The notes beneath the pieces were generated by a model, which was not told where the DNA came from, did no database searches, and saw only the letters and a list, made by a program, of their open reading frames with translations. The position numbers and the translations under genes were made by a program. 57,516 nucleotides of DNA from Tubiluchus corallicola. Its lineage: Eukaryota; Priapulida; Priapulimorpha; Priapulimorphida; Tubiluchidae. Every line of letters starts with the position of its first letter. Position 1 is the stretch's first letter. The DNA lies in the NCBI GenBank assembly GCA_030141605.1, contig JAQGDQ010002417.1, forward strand, positions 1 through 57,516. The letters are read 5' to 3'. Of this stretch, positions 37,743 to 45,131 are shown in pieces.

Positions 37743-39278
37743 ATGTTCTTTTTACCAAAGATTCTTAAAAATACATTTATCAGAAGAATGCCTGAAATAG
37801 AGTATAGTATTAACTCTCCGTTTGAGGTACAAGAAAAAACATTGGCATCGTTAATTTCACAAGCACGTAACACTTACTTTGGAGGAAAATACGGCTTTAA
37901 AGAAATAAAAAACTATGACCAATTTTGCCAACGAGTTCCCATTAACACATATGAGGAGTTCTACCCCTACATAGAAAAAATGCTAAAAGGAGAGCAAAAC
38001 ATTACATGGCACTCTAACATCTCTTGGTTTGCAAAGTCATCAGGTACCACAAATAACCAAAGCAAATTTATCCCTGTATCAAAAGAAGCATTGATAAACT
38101 GTCATTATAAGGGCGGAAAAGACCTTATAACAATGTACTTTAACAACTATCCTGACTCAAAAATATTCCAAGGCAAAGGGTTAGTAATAGGTGGAAGTCA
38201 AAAAATAAATGCCTTTGACAAAACCCATCATTCAAGATATGGCGACATATCAGCTGTAATTGCTCAAAATCTTCCCTTTTGGGCAAAAATAGGCAAAGTG
38301 CCAAGTACAAAAATCACTCTTATGGAAGATTGGGAAGAAAAAATAGAAAAAATAGCACGTATCACATATAAAAAAAACATAACCAATATATACGGTGTTC
38401 CAACTTGGACAATAGTGCTACTTCAAAAAATACTAGAGCTTACAGGAAAAAACTGCATCCACGATGTATGGGAAAATCTAGAGTTATTTGTACATGGAGC
38501 AGTAGCCTTTGAACCTTATGAACCAATATTCCGCCAATTGACCTCCGCTTCTCGCATTCGTTATATAGAAACATACAATGCATCAGAGGGCTTTTTTGCC
38601 ATACAAGATCAAAAGAATTCCAAAGATATGCTACTGTTACTCAACCATGGCGTGTTTTACGAATTCATACCTGTAGAACACCTTGATAACAAGCAAGCTA
38701 AGGCTATCTGTTTAGACAAAGTAGAGCTAAACAAAAGTTACGCACTAGTAATTACTACTAATGCTGGACTATGGAGATACTTAATAGGTGATGTAGTCAA
38801 ATTCACATCAAAAAAACCATATAGAGTAAAAATTGTAGGCAGAACTAAACACTTCATGAATGCTTTTGGAGAAGAAGTAGTTATTGAAAATGCTGAAATT
38901 GCAATAAAAAAAGCATGTGAAAAAACCAACGCAACAATACACAACTTTACTGCTGCCCCGCAATATTTTTCCATGAACAACCATGGACTTCACGAATGGG
39001 TAATAGAATTTAAACAAAAGCCAAAAGACAAAGATCTTTTTATCAACGAATTAGATAAGACATTGCAAAATATTAATTCTGACTACCAAGCCAAGCGGTA
39101 TAAAGACATAATTTTAAAAAAACCAGTGATACACTTTGCAAAAGAATCAACTTTCTATCAATGGATGAAAAGCAAAAACAAGCTTGGAGGACAACATAAA
39201 GTGCCAAGATTAGCAAATACACGAGAATATATTGATGAAATTCTGAATTTTATGACAAAAGTTGTAAAAAATGATTAA
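37743..39278 (+). CDS. GH3-family acyl-adenylating protein
   Basis: 511 residues of the GH3 auxin-responsive promoter family, adenylate-forming enzymes that in plants join amino acids to hormone acids. The bacterial role is unknown. Diagnostic pieces are WFAKSSGTTNNQSKFIPVS (ATP P-loop with SSGTT), YGVPTWTIVLLQKI, ETYNASEGFFAIQ, WRYLIGDVVKF and KFTSKKPYRVKIVGRTKHF. It starts 4 bp after lptB, so co-expression with LPS export is likely, a neighbourhood also seen in other Bacteroidota as far as I recall. Confidence 0.87.
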   Translation: MFFLPKILKNTFIRRMPEIEYSINSPFEVQEKTLASLISQARNTYFGGKYGFKEIKNYDQFCQRVPINTYEEFYPYIEKMLKGEQNITWHSNISWFAKSSGTTNNQSKFIPVSKEALINCHYKGGKDLITMYFNNYPDSKIFQGKGLVIGGSQKINAFDKTHHSRYGDISAVIAQNLPFWAKIGKVPSTKITLMEDWEEKIEKIARITYKKNITNIYGVPTWTIVLLQKILELTGKNCIHDVWENLELFVHGAVAFEPYEPIFRQLTSASRIRYIETYNASEGFFAIQDQKNSKDMLLLLNHGVFYEFIPVEHLDNKQAKAICLDKVELNKSYALVITTNAGLWRYLIGDVVKFTSKKPYRVKIVGRTKHFMNAFGEEVVIENAEIAIKKACEKTNATIHNFTAAPQYFSMNNHGLHEWVIEFKQKPKDKDLFINELDKTLQNINSDYQAKRYKDIILKKPVIHFAKESTFYQWMKSKNKLGGQHKVPRLANTREYIDEILNFMTKVVKND

Positions 39279-39294
39279 TTTTAAAAAAAAAATG

Positions 39295-39302
39295 TATATT
39301 TG
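39295..39302 (+). promoter_or_regulatory. -7 promoter element of the LysM gene
   Basis: A perfect TAnnTTTG box (TATATTTG) 23 bp before the ATG; no TTG at the usual upstream distance. Confidence 0.4.
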
Positions 39303-39325
39303 AAGTAGTTAAAACAAATAAGACC

Positions 39326-40627
39326 ATGAAAAAAGTATGTGTTATTTCGCTAATGGTAGTTCTTTTCTTCAATTCTTTTGCTCAAAATAGCACAGACAAT
39401 GTATTTCCTCATCAAATCCAAGCTGGCGAAACAATGTATTTCATATCCCAACAATACAATGTTACTATTAACGATATTCTTTCCGCCAATCCAGAAATTA
39501 CAGCAGAAAATATGTACGTAGGGCAGACAATTAATATTCCCAGTCGCGACTTATTAATTCCCGAGCCATCATCTGAAACATCAAACGACAAGACAAAAAC
39601 CTTTAATTCTGAAAACGTTTCCAAAGGTGTTCATGTAGTGAAAGTAGGAGAAACATTATTTTCTATTTCAAAACTATATAGCATAAAACAAGAAAACTTA
39701 AAAGCACTAAACAACCTAACAAATACAAATATATATGCAGGACAAAAATTGCAAATTCCCTCTAAAAACAATAAAAAAATTGATGCCAGAACTTTAAAAG
39801 GTAACACACATGCTCATCACGTAATGAAAGGAGAAACATTATTTTCTATTTCAAAGCTCTATGGGGTATCAGTAGAGGAATTACAAGCATGGAACAACCT
39901 TAAAAATAACACCATTCATCAAAATCAAACATTGACAGTGTTTTCGTCAAACGCTCCCACAACACCGCCTTCATCTCACCAAAATAGAAAAACAAGCCAT
40001 TACTCGCCACCAGCAATAACAGGCACTCCGACACACAATAGAAATACAGCTTCTAATAATTACCAAAGTGCTTCATATAGCAACTACCAAAACACTCCCC
40101 CTCCTTCTCATGCTACTACAAATCGGCAAACCCAAACAACACCCCCTCCCTCTTCTTATCAAGTAAAAAATACAACTGCTCGGCAAACGCAGAGAGTCAA
40201 TGCCCTTCCTCCGACATCTCAACAAGTAGAAAAAACAACGACAGCTACAGCGGAAAAAAACAAAGAAAGCACTACCAAAACAAGCAACAACAAGCAACAC
40301 GGCAATTCTTTAATACCTGCAAACTACGACCCATTGCCTTTTGATAATCAAGAAAAAATGGAAACTGAAAGGGGAGTTGCAGTAGTATCAAATGAATTTC
40401 CTGGCAACCTCAAGTATGTAGGGTTACACAAAAGCTTACCCACGGGCACTGTGGTAAAAGTAAAAAATGACGCTAATGAAAACTCTGTATTCATACGGAT
40501 AGTTGGTACGCTTAGTGGCAGCAATGAGGCGCCTCCAAATACAATAATAGAAATTTCAAAAGCTGCGCAAGAACGGCTTAAAAGTAATGAAGAACAACTT
40601 GATGTAGAGATTACATATAGAGAATAA
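39326..40627 (+). CDS. secreted LysM protein with C-terminal RlpA-like double-psi beta-barrel domain
   Basis: 433 residues. The signal peptide ends about residue 20 (NSFAQN). Three LysM peptidoglycan-binding domains follow (28-72, 102-145, 163-206), each with G-E-T-x-x-x-I-S. A low-complexity Thr/Ser/Pro/Gln linker spans 207-327. The C-terminal domain (345-433, GLHKSLPTGTVVKVKND ... IIEISKAAQERL) matches the RlpA-type barrel of Bacteroidota LysM proteins. The Asp of catalytic RlpA (N-D-R-G-P) is replaced by VGTLS, so it is probably a binding rather than a cleaving domain. LysM2 and LysM3 share 26 identical nucleotides (39647-39672 and 39830-39855), a sign of recent duplication. The last 270 bp are repeated in the next gene. 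Confidence 0.87.
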   Translation: MKKVCVISLMVVLFFNSFAQNSTDNVFPHQIQAGETMYFISQQYNVTINDILSANPEITAENMYVGQTINIPSRDLLIPEPSSETSNDKTKTFNSENVSKGVHVVKVGETLFSISKLYSIKQENLKALNNLTNTNIYAGQKLQIPSKNNKKIDARTLKGNTHAHHVMKGETLFSISKLYGVSVEELQAWNNLKNNTIHQNQTLTVFSSNAPTTPPSSHQNRKTSHYSPPAITGTPTHNRNTASNNYQSASYSNYQNTPPPSHATTNRQTQTTPPPSSYQVKNTTARQTQRVNALPPTSQQVEKTTTATAEKNKESTTKTSNNKQHGNSLIPANYDPLPFDNQEKMETERGVAVVSNEFPGNLKYVGLHKSLPTGTVVKVKNDANENSVFIRIVGTLSGSNEAPPNTIIEISKAAQERLKSNEEQLDVEITYRE

Positions 40628-40904
40628 AACGCTTGTTACCATTGATTTGCATTGTAAGCAATTAGTAACGTGAAATTAGTAAATTATAATTTAATTTAAT
40701 AGAACATGAAAACACCCAAAGTCAAAAACACCACAATTGTTTTGCTTTTTATCTGCTTAATATCCAGTAGTATTGTTGTGAATGGGCAAGGTAGAGAAGA
40801 CGATAATGACAATTACGAATACGATGATGAAAATCACGCCATAGAAGACAACGGGGATGAGAACACTATAATATTAACAGAAGAAGAATATGAGCTATAT
40901 TATG
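40305..40904 (+). repeat. 600-bp duplication unit, first copy
   Basis: Runs from ATTCTTTAAT in the LysM gene to just before the same 10 bp in the chimeric gene. It contains the LysM gene's 3' end, the intergenic region and the first 68 codons of the acidic protein. The second copy occupies 40905-41996, enlarged from 600 to 1092 bp by two extra 246-bp units. Outside the domain coding part I found no mismatch: 40604-40914 equals 41696-42006 over 311 bp. Confidence 0.85.
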
Positions 40905-41719
40905 ATTCTTTAATACCTGCAAACTACGACCCATTGCCTTTTGATAATCAAGAAAATATGAAAACTGAAAGGGGAGTTGCAGTAGTATCAAATGAATTTC
41001 CTGACAACCTCAAGTATGTAGGGTTACACAAAAGCTTACCCACGGGCACTATAGTAAAAGTAAAAAATGACGCTAATGAAAACTCTGTATTCATACGGAT
41101 AGTTGGTACGCTTAGTGGCAGCAATGAGGCGCCTCCAAATACAATAATAGAAATTTCAAAAGCTGTGCAAGAACGGCTTAAAAGTAATGAAGAACAACTT
41201 GATATGGAAACTGAAAGGGGAGTTGCAGTAGTATCAAATGAATTTCCTGACAACCTCAAGTATGTAGGGTTACACAAAAGCTTACCCACGGGCACTATGG
41301 TAAAAGTAAAAAATGACGCTAATGGAAACTCTGTATACATACGGATAGTTGGTACGCTTAGTGGCAGCAATGAGGCGCCTCCAAATACAATAATAGAAAT
41401 TTCAAAAGCTGCGCAAGAACGGCTTAAAAGTAATGAAGAACAACTTGATATGAAAACTGAAAGGGGAGTTGCAGTAGTATCAAATGAATTTCCTGACAAC
41501 CTCAAGTATGCAGGGTTACACAAAAGCTTACCCACGGGCACTATAGTAAAAGTAAAAAATGACGCTAATGAAAACTCTGTATACATAGGGATAGTTGGTA
41601 CGCTTAGTGGCAGCAATGAGGCGCCTCCAAATACAATAATAGAAATTTCAAAAGCTGCGCAAGAACGGCTTAAAAGTAATGAAGAACAACTTGATGTAGA
41701 GATTACATATAGAGAATAA
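40706..41719 (+). CDS. chimeric secreted protein with three tandem RlpA-like domains
   Basis: 337 residues. Residues 1-68 (signal peptide to about residue 28, then a strongly acidic segment EDDNDNYEYDDEN...) look identical to the start of the downstream barrel protein. Residues 69-84 and the following domains come from the LysM gene's end. Three copies of an 82-residue RlpA-like domain follow (85-166, 167-248, 249-330), then VEITYRE. The junction is at ATTCTTTAAT (40905-40914), a 10-bp identity shared by both parent genes. No LysM domain is kept, so it is probably periplasmic or surface-linked by another route. Function unknown; the open frame over more than 1 kb suggests it is expressed. Confidence 0.8.
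   Translation: MKTPKVKNTTIVLLFICLISSSIVVNGQGREDDNDNYEYDDENHAIEDNGDENTIILTEEEYELYYDSLIPANYDPLPFDNQENMKTERGVAVVSNEFPDNLKYVGLHKSLPTGTIVKVKNDANENSVFIRIVGTLSGSNEAPPNTIIEISKAVQERLKSNEEQLDMETERGVAVVSNEFPDNLKYVGLHKSLPTGTMVKVKNDANGNSVYIRIVGTLSGSNEAPPNTIIEISKAAQERLKSNEEQLDMKTERGVAVVSNEFPDNLKYAGLHKSLPTGTIVKVKNDANENSVYIGIVGTLSGSNEAPPNTIIEISKAAQERLKSNEEQLDVEITYRE
40958..41695 (+). repeat. three tandem 246-bp repeats encoding RlpA-like domains
   Basis: Units start at the ATG codons at 40958, 41204 and 41450, each exactly 246 bp (82 codons). A fourth, older copy lies at 40358-40603 in the LysM gene, exactly 600 bp upstream of the first. The four copies differ at about eight codons, and all differences that I can see change the amino acid. 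Confidence 0.92.
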
Positions 41720-42006
41720 AACGCTTGTTACCATTGATTTGCATTGTAAGCAATTAGTAACGTGAAATTAGTAAATTATAATTTAATTTAATAGAACATG
41801 AAAACACCCAAAGTCAAAAACACCACAATTGTTTTGCTTTTTATCTGCTTAATATCCAGTAGTATTGTTGTGAATGGGCAAGGTAGAGAAGACGATAATG
41901 ACAATTACGAATACGATGATGAAAATCACGCCATAGAAGACAACGGGGATGAGAACACTATAATATTAACAGAAGAAGAATATGAGCTATATTATGATTC
42001 TTTAAT
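41696..42006 (+). repeat. direct repeat copy of 40604-40914
   Basis: A 311-bp block identical, as far as I can read, to 40604-40914 at an offset of 1092 bp. It includes the end of the domain gene, a 78-bp intergenic region with nested short inverted repeats (GTTAC...GTAAC, TTGC...GCAA), and the first 68 codons of the next gene. Confidence 0.85.
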
Positions 42007-42586
42007 GCAAAGCAGGAAGCATGGAGGATACGGTTCTATTCATGTAGGAGTAACTTCTATTGATCATGCTAACTCTTGGGCTATAGGATTTAAAGGGGGG
42101 ATAGTTTTATTTCATAAAGTTGGACTGGGAGGCATGATGCAAGCCGTAAATTCACAAGCAAAGCAGGATATTTACTTAAACAATGAAAAATATTATTATA
42201 CTGTCCTATACGGTGGAATTTTTATTGAGCCAATTTTATTAAGCACTAAAACAGTTAGCGTTTCACTACCTATAATGATAGGAGGAGGGCGCATCAGATA
42301 TCAGCCTCGCTCCAATGGAGGAAATAACACAACGTCTAATAGCATTTTGATAGAAGGACAAGCAGAATATTTCATTGGTACGCCAGGAATTGATGTTGCA
42401 ATAAATGCCAACAAATTTTTTCAATTGGGAGTTAGTGCTGCTTATCAAGTAACATCTGACTTCAACTTAGAGTATTTTTCCACTGCAGCCATAAACAATG
42501 GCGCCACAAAAATATCTAATGGGGATGCTTTAAATGGAGCAATAATAAGTTTTTTTATTAAATTCGGCTACTTTGGAGGACGATAG
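41798..42586 (+). CDS. putative outer-membrane beta-barrel protein with acidic N-terminal segment
   Basis: 262 residues. Signal peptide to about residue 28 (ending VNGQ), acidic stretch to residue 65, then a barrel-like part of about 190 residues with amphipathic strands such as GYGSIHVGVTSIDHANSWAI and YYYTVLYGGIFIEPILLS, ending in IISFFIKFGYFGGR. It resembles the 8-stranded outer-membrane proteins common in Bacteroidota, but I do not recognise a named family. It is taken to be the donor of the chimeric gene's N-terminus, because its own domain structure continues naturally past the shared block. Confidence 0.68.
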   Translation: MKTPKVKNTTIVLLFICLISSSIVVNGQGREDDNDNYEYDDENHAIEDNGDENTIILTEEEYELYYDSLMQSRKHGGYGSIHVGVTSIDHANSWAIGFKGGIVLFHKVGLGGMMQAVNSQAKQDIYLNNEKYYYTVLYGGIFIEPILLSTKTVSVSLPIMIGGGRIRYQPRSNGGNNTTSNSILIEGQAEYFIGTPGIDVAINANKFFQLGVSAAYQVTSDFNLEYFSTAAINNGATKISNGDALNGAIISFFIKFGYFGGR

Positions 42587-42602
42587 ATGCTTCGCATCAT
42601 CG

Positions 42603-42610
42603 TATATTTG
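42603..42610 (+). promoter_or_regulatory. -7 promoter element upstream of hisS
   Basis: TATATTTG, a perfect -7 box, directly after a small hairpin with a TTCG loop (42583-42602) that may end the preceding transcript. It implies a leader of about 105 nt for hisS, in which I see no recognised T-box or other riboswitch. Confidence 0.4.
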
Positions 42611-42721
42611 TTGTTTGTTTAACAAAGCAAAATAGTAGGATAGAATTACATGCTGTTATCATTTATTCGTGCTTGCTTTTTAAAATATCAAAATACAAAA
42701 GATTAAAAAAAATAATAAAAA

Positions 42722-44101
42722 ATGAGTAAAATAACACTCAGTCCTCCAAAAGGGACAAGGGATTTTGGTGCTAAAGAAATTCAAGAAAGACAAGTAATAT
42801 TCAACACCATTAAGCGAATATTTGAAAAATTTGGATTTGAACCACTTGAAACCCCTGCAATGGAAACCCTTTCCGTTCTAACAGAAAAATATGGAGAAGA
42901 AGGAGACATGTTGCTATACAAAATATTAAATTCTGGTGACTTTTTATCCAAAATAGACGAACAAGATTTAAAAACCCAAAAGCATAAAGAGTTAATTAAA
43001 AAAATATCGCAAAAGGGTCTTCGGTATGACCTTACAATACCTTTTGCACGCTATGTTGCGGCAAATCAACACAAAATAACATTCCCATTTAAACGCTATC
43101 AAATACAACCTGTTTGGCGAGCAGATAGACCCCAAAAAGGACGTTATAGAGAGTTTTACCAATGTGATGCTGATGTGATTGGTAGTAATTCACTAATATG
43201 TGAAACAGAAATTATCATGATGATCTGTGGCATATTTGAAAAACTAAGCGTTAAAAACTTTTCAATAAAAATAAACAATAGAAAAATACTACAAGGGATA
43301 ATGGAAAAATTTCACATGAGTGAAAAAGAAACATTATTTTGCACAATTATAGATAAATTAGATAAAATAGGGGTAGAAAAAACCAAAGAAGAGCTAAAAA
43401 ATAACTTTGGCAATGCATTTTTAGAAGAAATAAATATCTTATTTAAATCATACATATCTAACACTGAGAAAGTAAATGCCCTTAAAAATTGGCTAAAAAA
43501 TGTTAGCATAGCAGAAGAAGGAATAAAAGAAATAGAAAAAATTTTCTCACTACTACAAAATTTTTTACCACACACTTACGTTAATAGATTAGAAATAGAT
43601 ATTATGTTAGCAAGAGGTTTAGCATATTATACAGGAACAATATTTGAAGCAAAAATCAACAATGCCAACAAAGCCAACAGTAGTGTTGGTGGCGGGGGAC
43701 GGTATGATAATTTGTGTTCTATATTTGGCCTGAACAATGTTTCCGGAGTAGGATTCTCATTTGGGATAGACAGAATCCACGACGCAATGAAACAGCTTAA
43801 TTTATTTCCTAATACTCAATTCTCACCTTCCCAACAAATATTAATAGTCAACTTTGGAGAAGAGACACAAAAAGAAGTACTAAAAACAGCTCAAATTTTA
43901 CGAAAAAATGAGGTCTGCTGTGAAATATATCCAGACGCTGATAAATTAAAAAAACAATTTAGTTACGCTAATAAAAAGGGGATACCATTTGTTCTTGTTG
44001 TAGGACCAGAAGAGGTTAAACAAAAAAAATACATGCTTAAAAACATGAAAACAGGAGAGCAACAAAGCGTACAAGTAGAAGAAGTAACAAAAAAAATATA
44101 A
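42722..44101 (+). CDS. hisS: histidine-tRNA ligase
   Basis: Class II aminoacyl-tRNA synthetase. 459 residues. PPKGTRDFG at the start (motif 1 region), WRADRPQKGRYREFYQCDAD (motif 2), the histidine-binding loop GLAYYTGTIFEA, and motif 3 GVGFSFGIDRI. An anticodon-binding domain follows (LIVNFGEETQKEVLKTAQIL...). All signature regions are intact. Confidence 0.97.
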   Translation: MSKITLSPPKGTRDFGAKEIQERQVIFNTIKRIFEKFGFEPLETPAMETLSVLTEKYGEEGDMLLYKILNSGDFLSKIDEQDLKTQKHKELIKKISQKGLRYDLTIPFARYVAANQHKITFPFKRYQIQPVWRADRPQKGRYREFYQCDADVIGSNSLICETEIIMMICGIFEKLSVKNFSIKINNRKILQGIMEKFHMSEKETLFCTIIDKLDKIGVEKTKEELKNNFGNAFLEEINILFKSYISNTEKVNALKNWLKNVSIAEEGIKEIEKIFSLLQNFLPHTYVNRLEIDIMLARGLAYYTGTIFEAKINNANKANSSVGGGGRYDNLCSIFGLNNVSGVGFSFGIDRIHDAMKQLNLFPNTQFSPSQQILIVNFGEETQKEVLKTAQILRKNEVCCEIYPDADKLKKQFSYANKKGIPFVLVVGPEEVKQKKYMLKNMKTGEQQSVQVEEVTKKI

Positions 44102-44272
44102 TTTTTTTGTTACTTTGTATTAAATTTGTCAAAAATTTCATATATTGCAGGCGTAGTTTTCTATCTTTAGTAAAAAGGTAGAAAAATGCAAATAAACACA
44201 AAGTTTATGTGCTTTTTTCATTAAAAATGTAACCATTTACATGTTTCTTAGCTTTATAAAAATCTTAAAATT

Positions 44273-44782
44273 ATGACTAGCGCAGAGTTTAGCAAAGAAA
44301 TCGAGCAACTTCAACCTTACCTCAAAAACGCAGCTATAAAGTTAACTACGAATAGAGAAGATGCTAACGACTTAACTCAAGACGTTGCCATGAAAGCATT
44401 TCGTAACCGTGATAAATTCAAAGATGGTACCAATTTCAAAGCATGGCTTCATACTATTATGCGTAATACTTTTCTTACAAATTGCCAAAAGCAAGCTAAA
44501 AAAAATACATTCATCGACAGTACAGACAACATGTTTTACATTGATTCTAAATCTGAAAAGAATGATGTCTTCCGGCAGGTAGATAAAAGTAATCTCTATA
44601 ACATTGTAAAAAGTCTTGAAAAGATTTATAAAGTTCCGTTTCAAATGTACTACAATGGGTATAAATATTATGAAATATCTGATATATTGTCCGTTCCCAT
44701 TGGGACTGTTAAAAACAGAATCCATATTGCAAGAAAGTTATTAAAGCAAAAATGGCATTCAATAGCAACTTACAAAACATAA
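44273..44782 (+). CDS. ECF-type RNA polymerase sigma factor
   Basis: 169 residues. Region 2 is EDANDLTQDVAMKAFRNRDKFKDGTNFKAWLHTIMRNTFL and region 4 is YEISDILSVPIGTVKNRIHIARKLLKQKW, with a Lys/Ser-rich linker. It belongs to the RpoE-like extracytoplasmic-function group. No anti-sigma factor gene follows; rpmE2 is next on the same strand behind its own promoter. Its regulon cannot be read here. Confidence 0.93.
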   Translation: MTSAEFSKEIEQLQPYLKNAAIKLTTNREDANDLTQDVAMKAFRNRDKFKDGTNFKAWLHTIMRNTFLTNCQKQAKKNTFIDSTDNMFYIDSKSEKNDVFRQVDKSNLYNIVKSLEKIYKVPFQMYYNGYKYYEISDILSVPIGTVKNRIHIARKLLKQKWHSIATYKT

Positions 44783-44809
44783 CATTTTTTATATTTTTTT
44801 AAATTAGAA

Positions 44810-44840
44810 TTGCAAACAATATAAATAAGCATTACCTTTG
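44810..44840 (+). promoter_or_regulatory. promoter for rpmE2
   Basis: TTG at 44810-44812, 20-nt spacer, perfect -7 box TACCTTTG at 44833-44840; ATG 25 bp downstream. One of the best promoter matches in the window. Confidence 0.65.
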
Positions 44841-44865
44841 CAGTAATTAATTTCAAATATTTGTA

Positions 44866-45111
44866 ATGAAAAAAGATATTCATCCTAAGTATAGAGAAGT
44901 TGTTTTTTATGACACGGCAAGCAATTATAAATTCTTAACGCGCTCTACAATTAAAACTAAAGACACCATTGAATGGGAGGACGGAAATACCTACCCCCTA
45001 GTGAAAGTGGAAATTAGTTCTGCATCTCATCCTTTTTATACAGGTAAAAAGGTATATGTGGATACAGCAGGCCGCGTAGAGAAATTTAATAGGAAATACA
45101 AAAAACAATAA
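44866..45111 (+). CDS. rpmE2: 50S ribosomal protein L31 type B
   Basis: 81 residues. [21 protein letters not shown], then [27 protein letters not shown] is the conserved L31 C-terminal block. It has no cysteines, so it is the zinc-independent (type B) form. It stands convergent to mfd with only 20 bp between them and no visible terminator. Confidence 0.97.
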   Translation: MKKDIHPKYREVVFYDTASNYKFLTRSTIKTKDTIEWEDGNTYPLVKVEISSASHPFYTGKKVYVDTAGRVEKFNRKYKKQ

Positions 45112-45131
45112 TTACTCTTTACAAGCTAAAC

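Noticed and set aside
40948-41616. 222-codon ORF on the minus strand across the tandem domains
   Set aside because: It mirrors the repeated plus-strand gene, simply repeating the same antisense frame three times. It has no recognisable domain or start context.
40958-41695. CRISPR-like array
   Set aside because: The 246-bp units are contiguous, in-frame coding repeats without spacers.
42611-42721. T-box or other riboswitch in the hisS leader
   Set aside because: No T-box consensus or specifier-loop structure was seen, and T-boxes are rare in this phylum.
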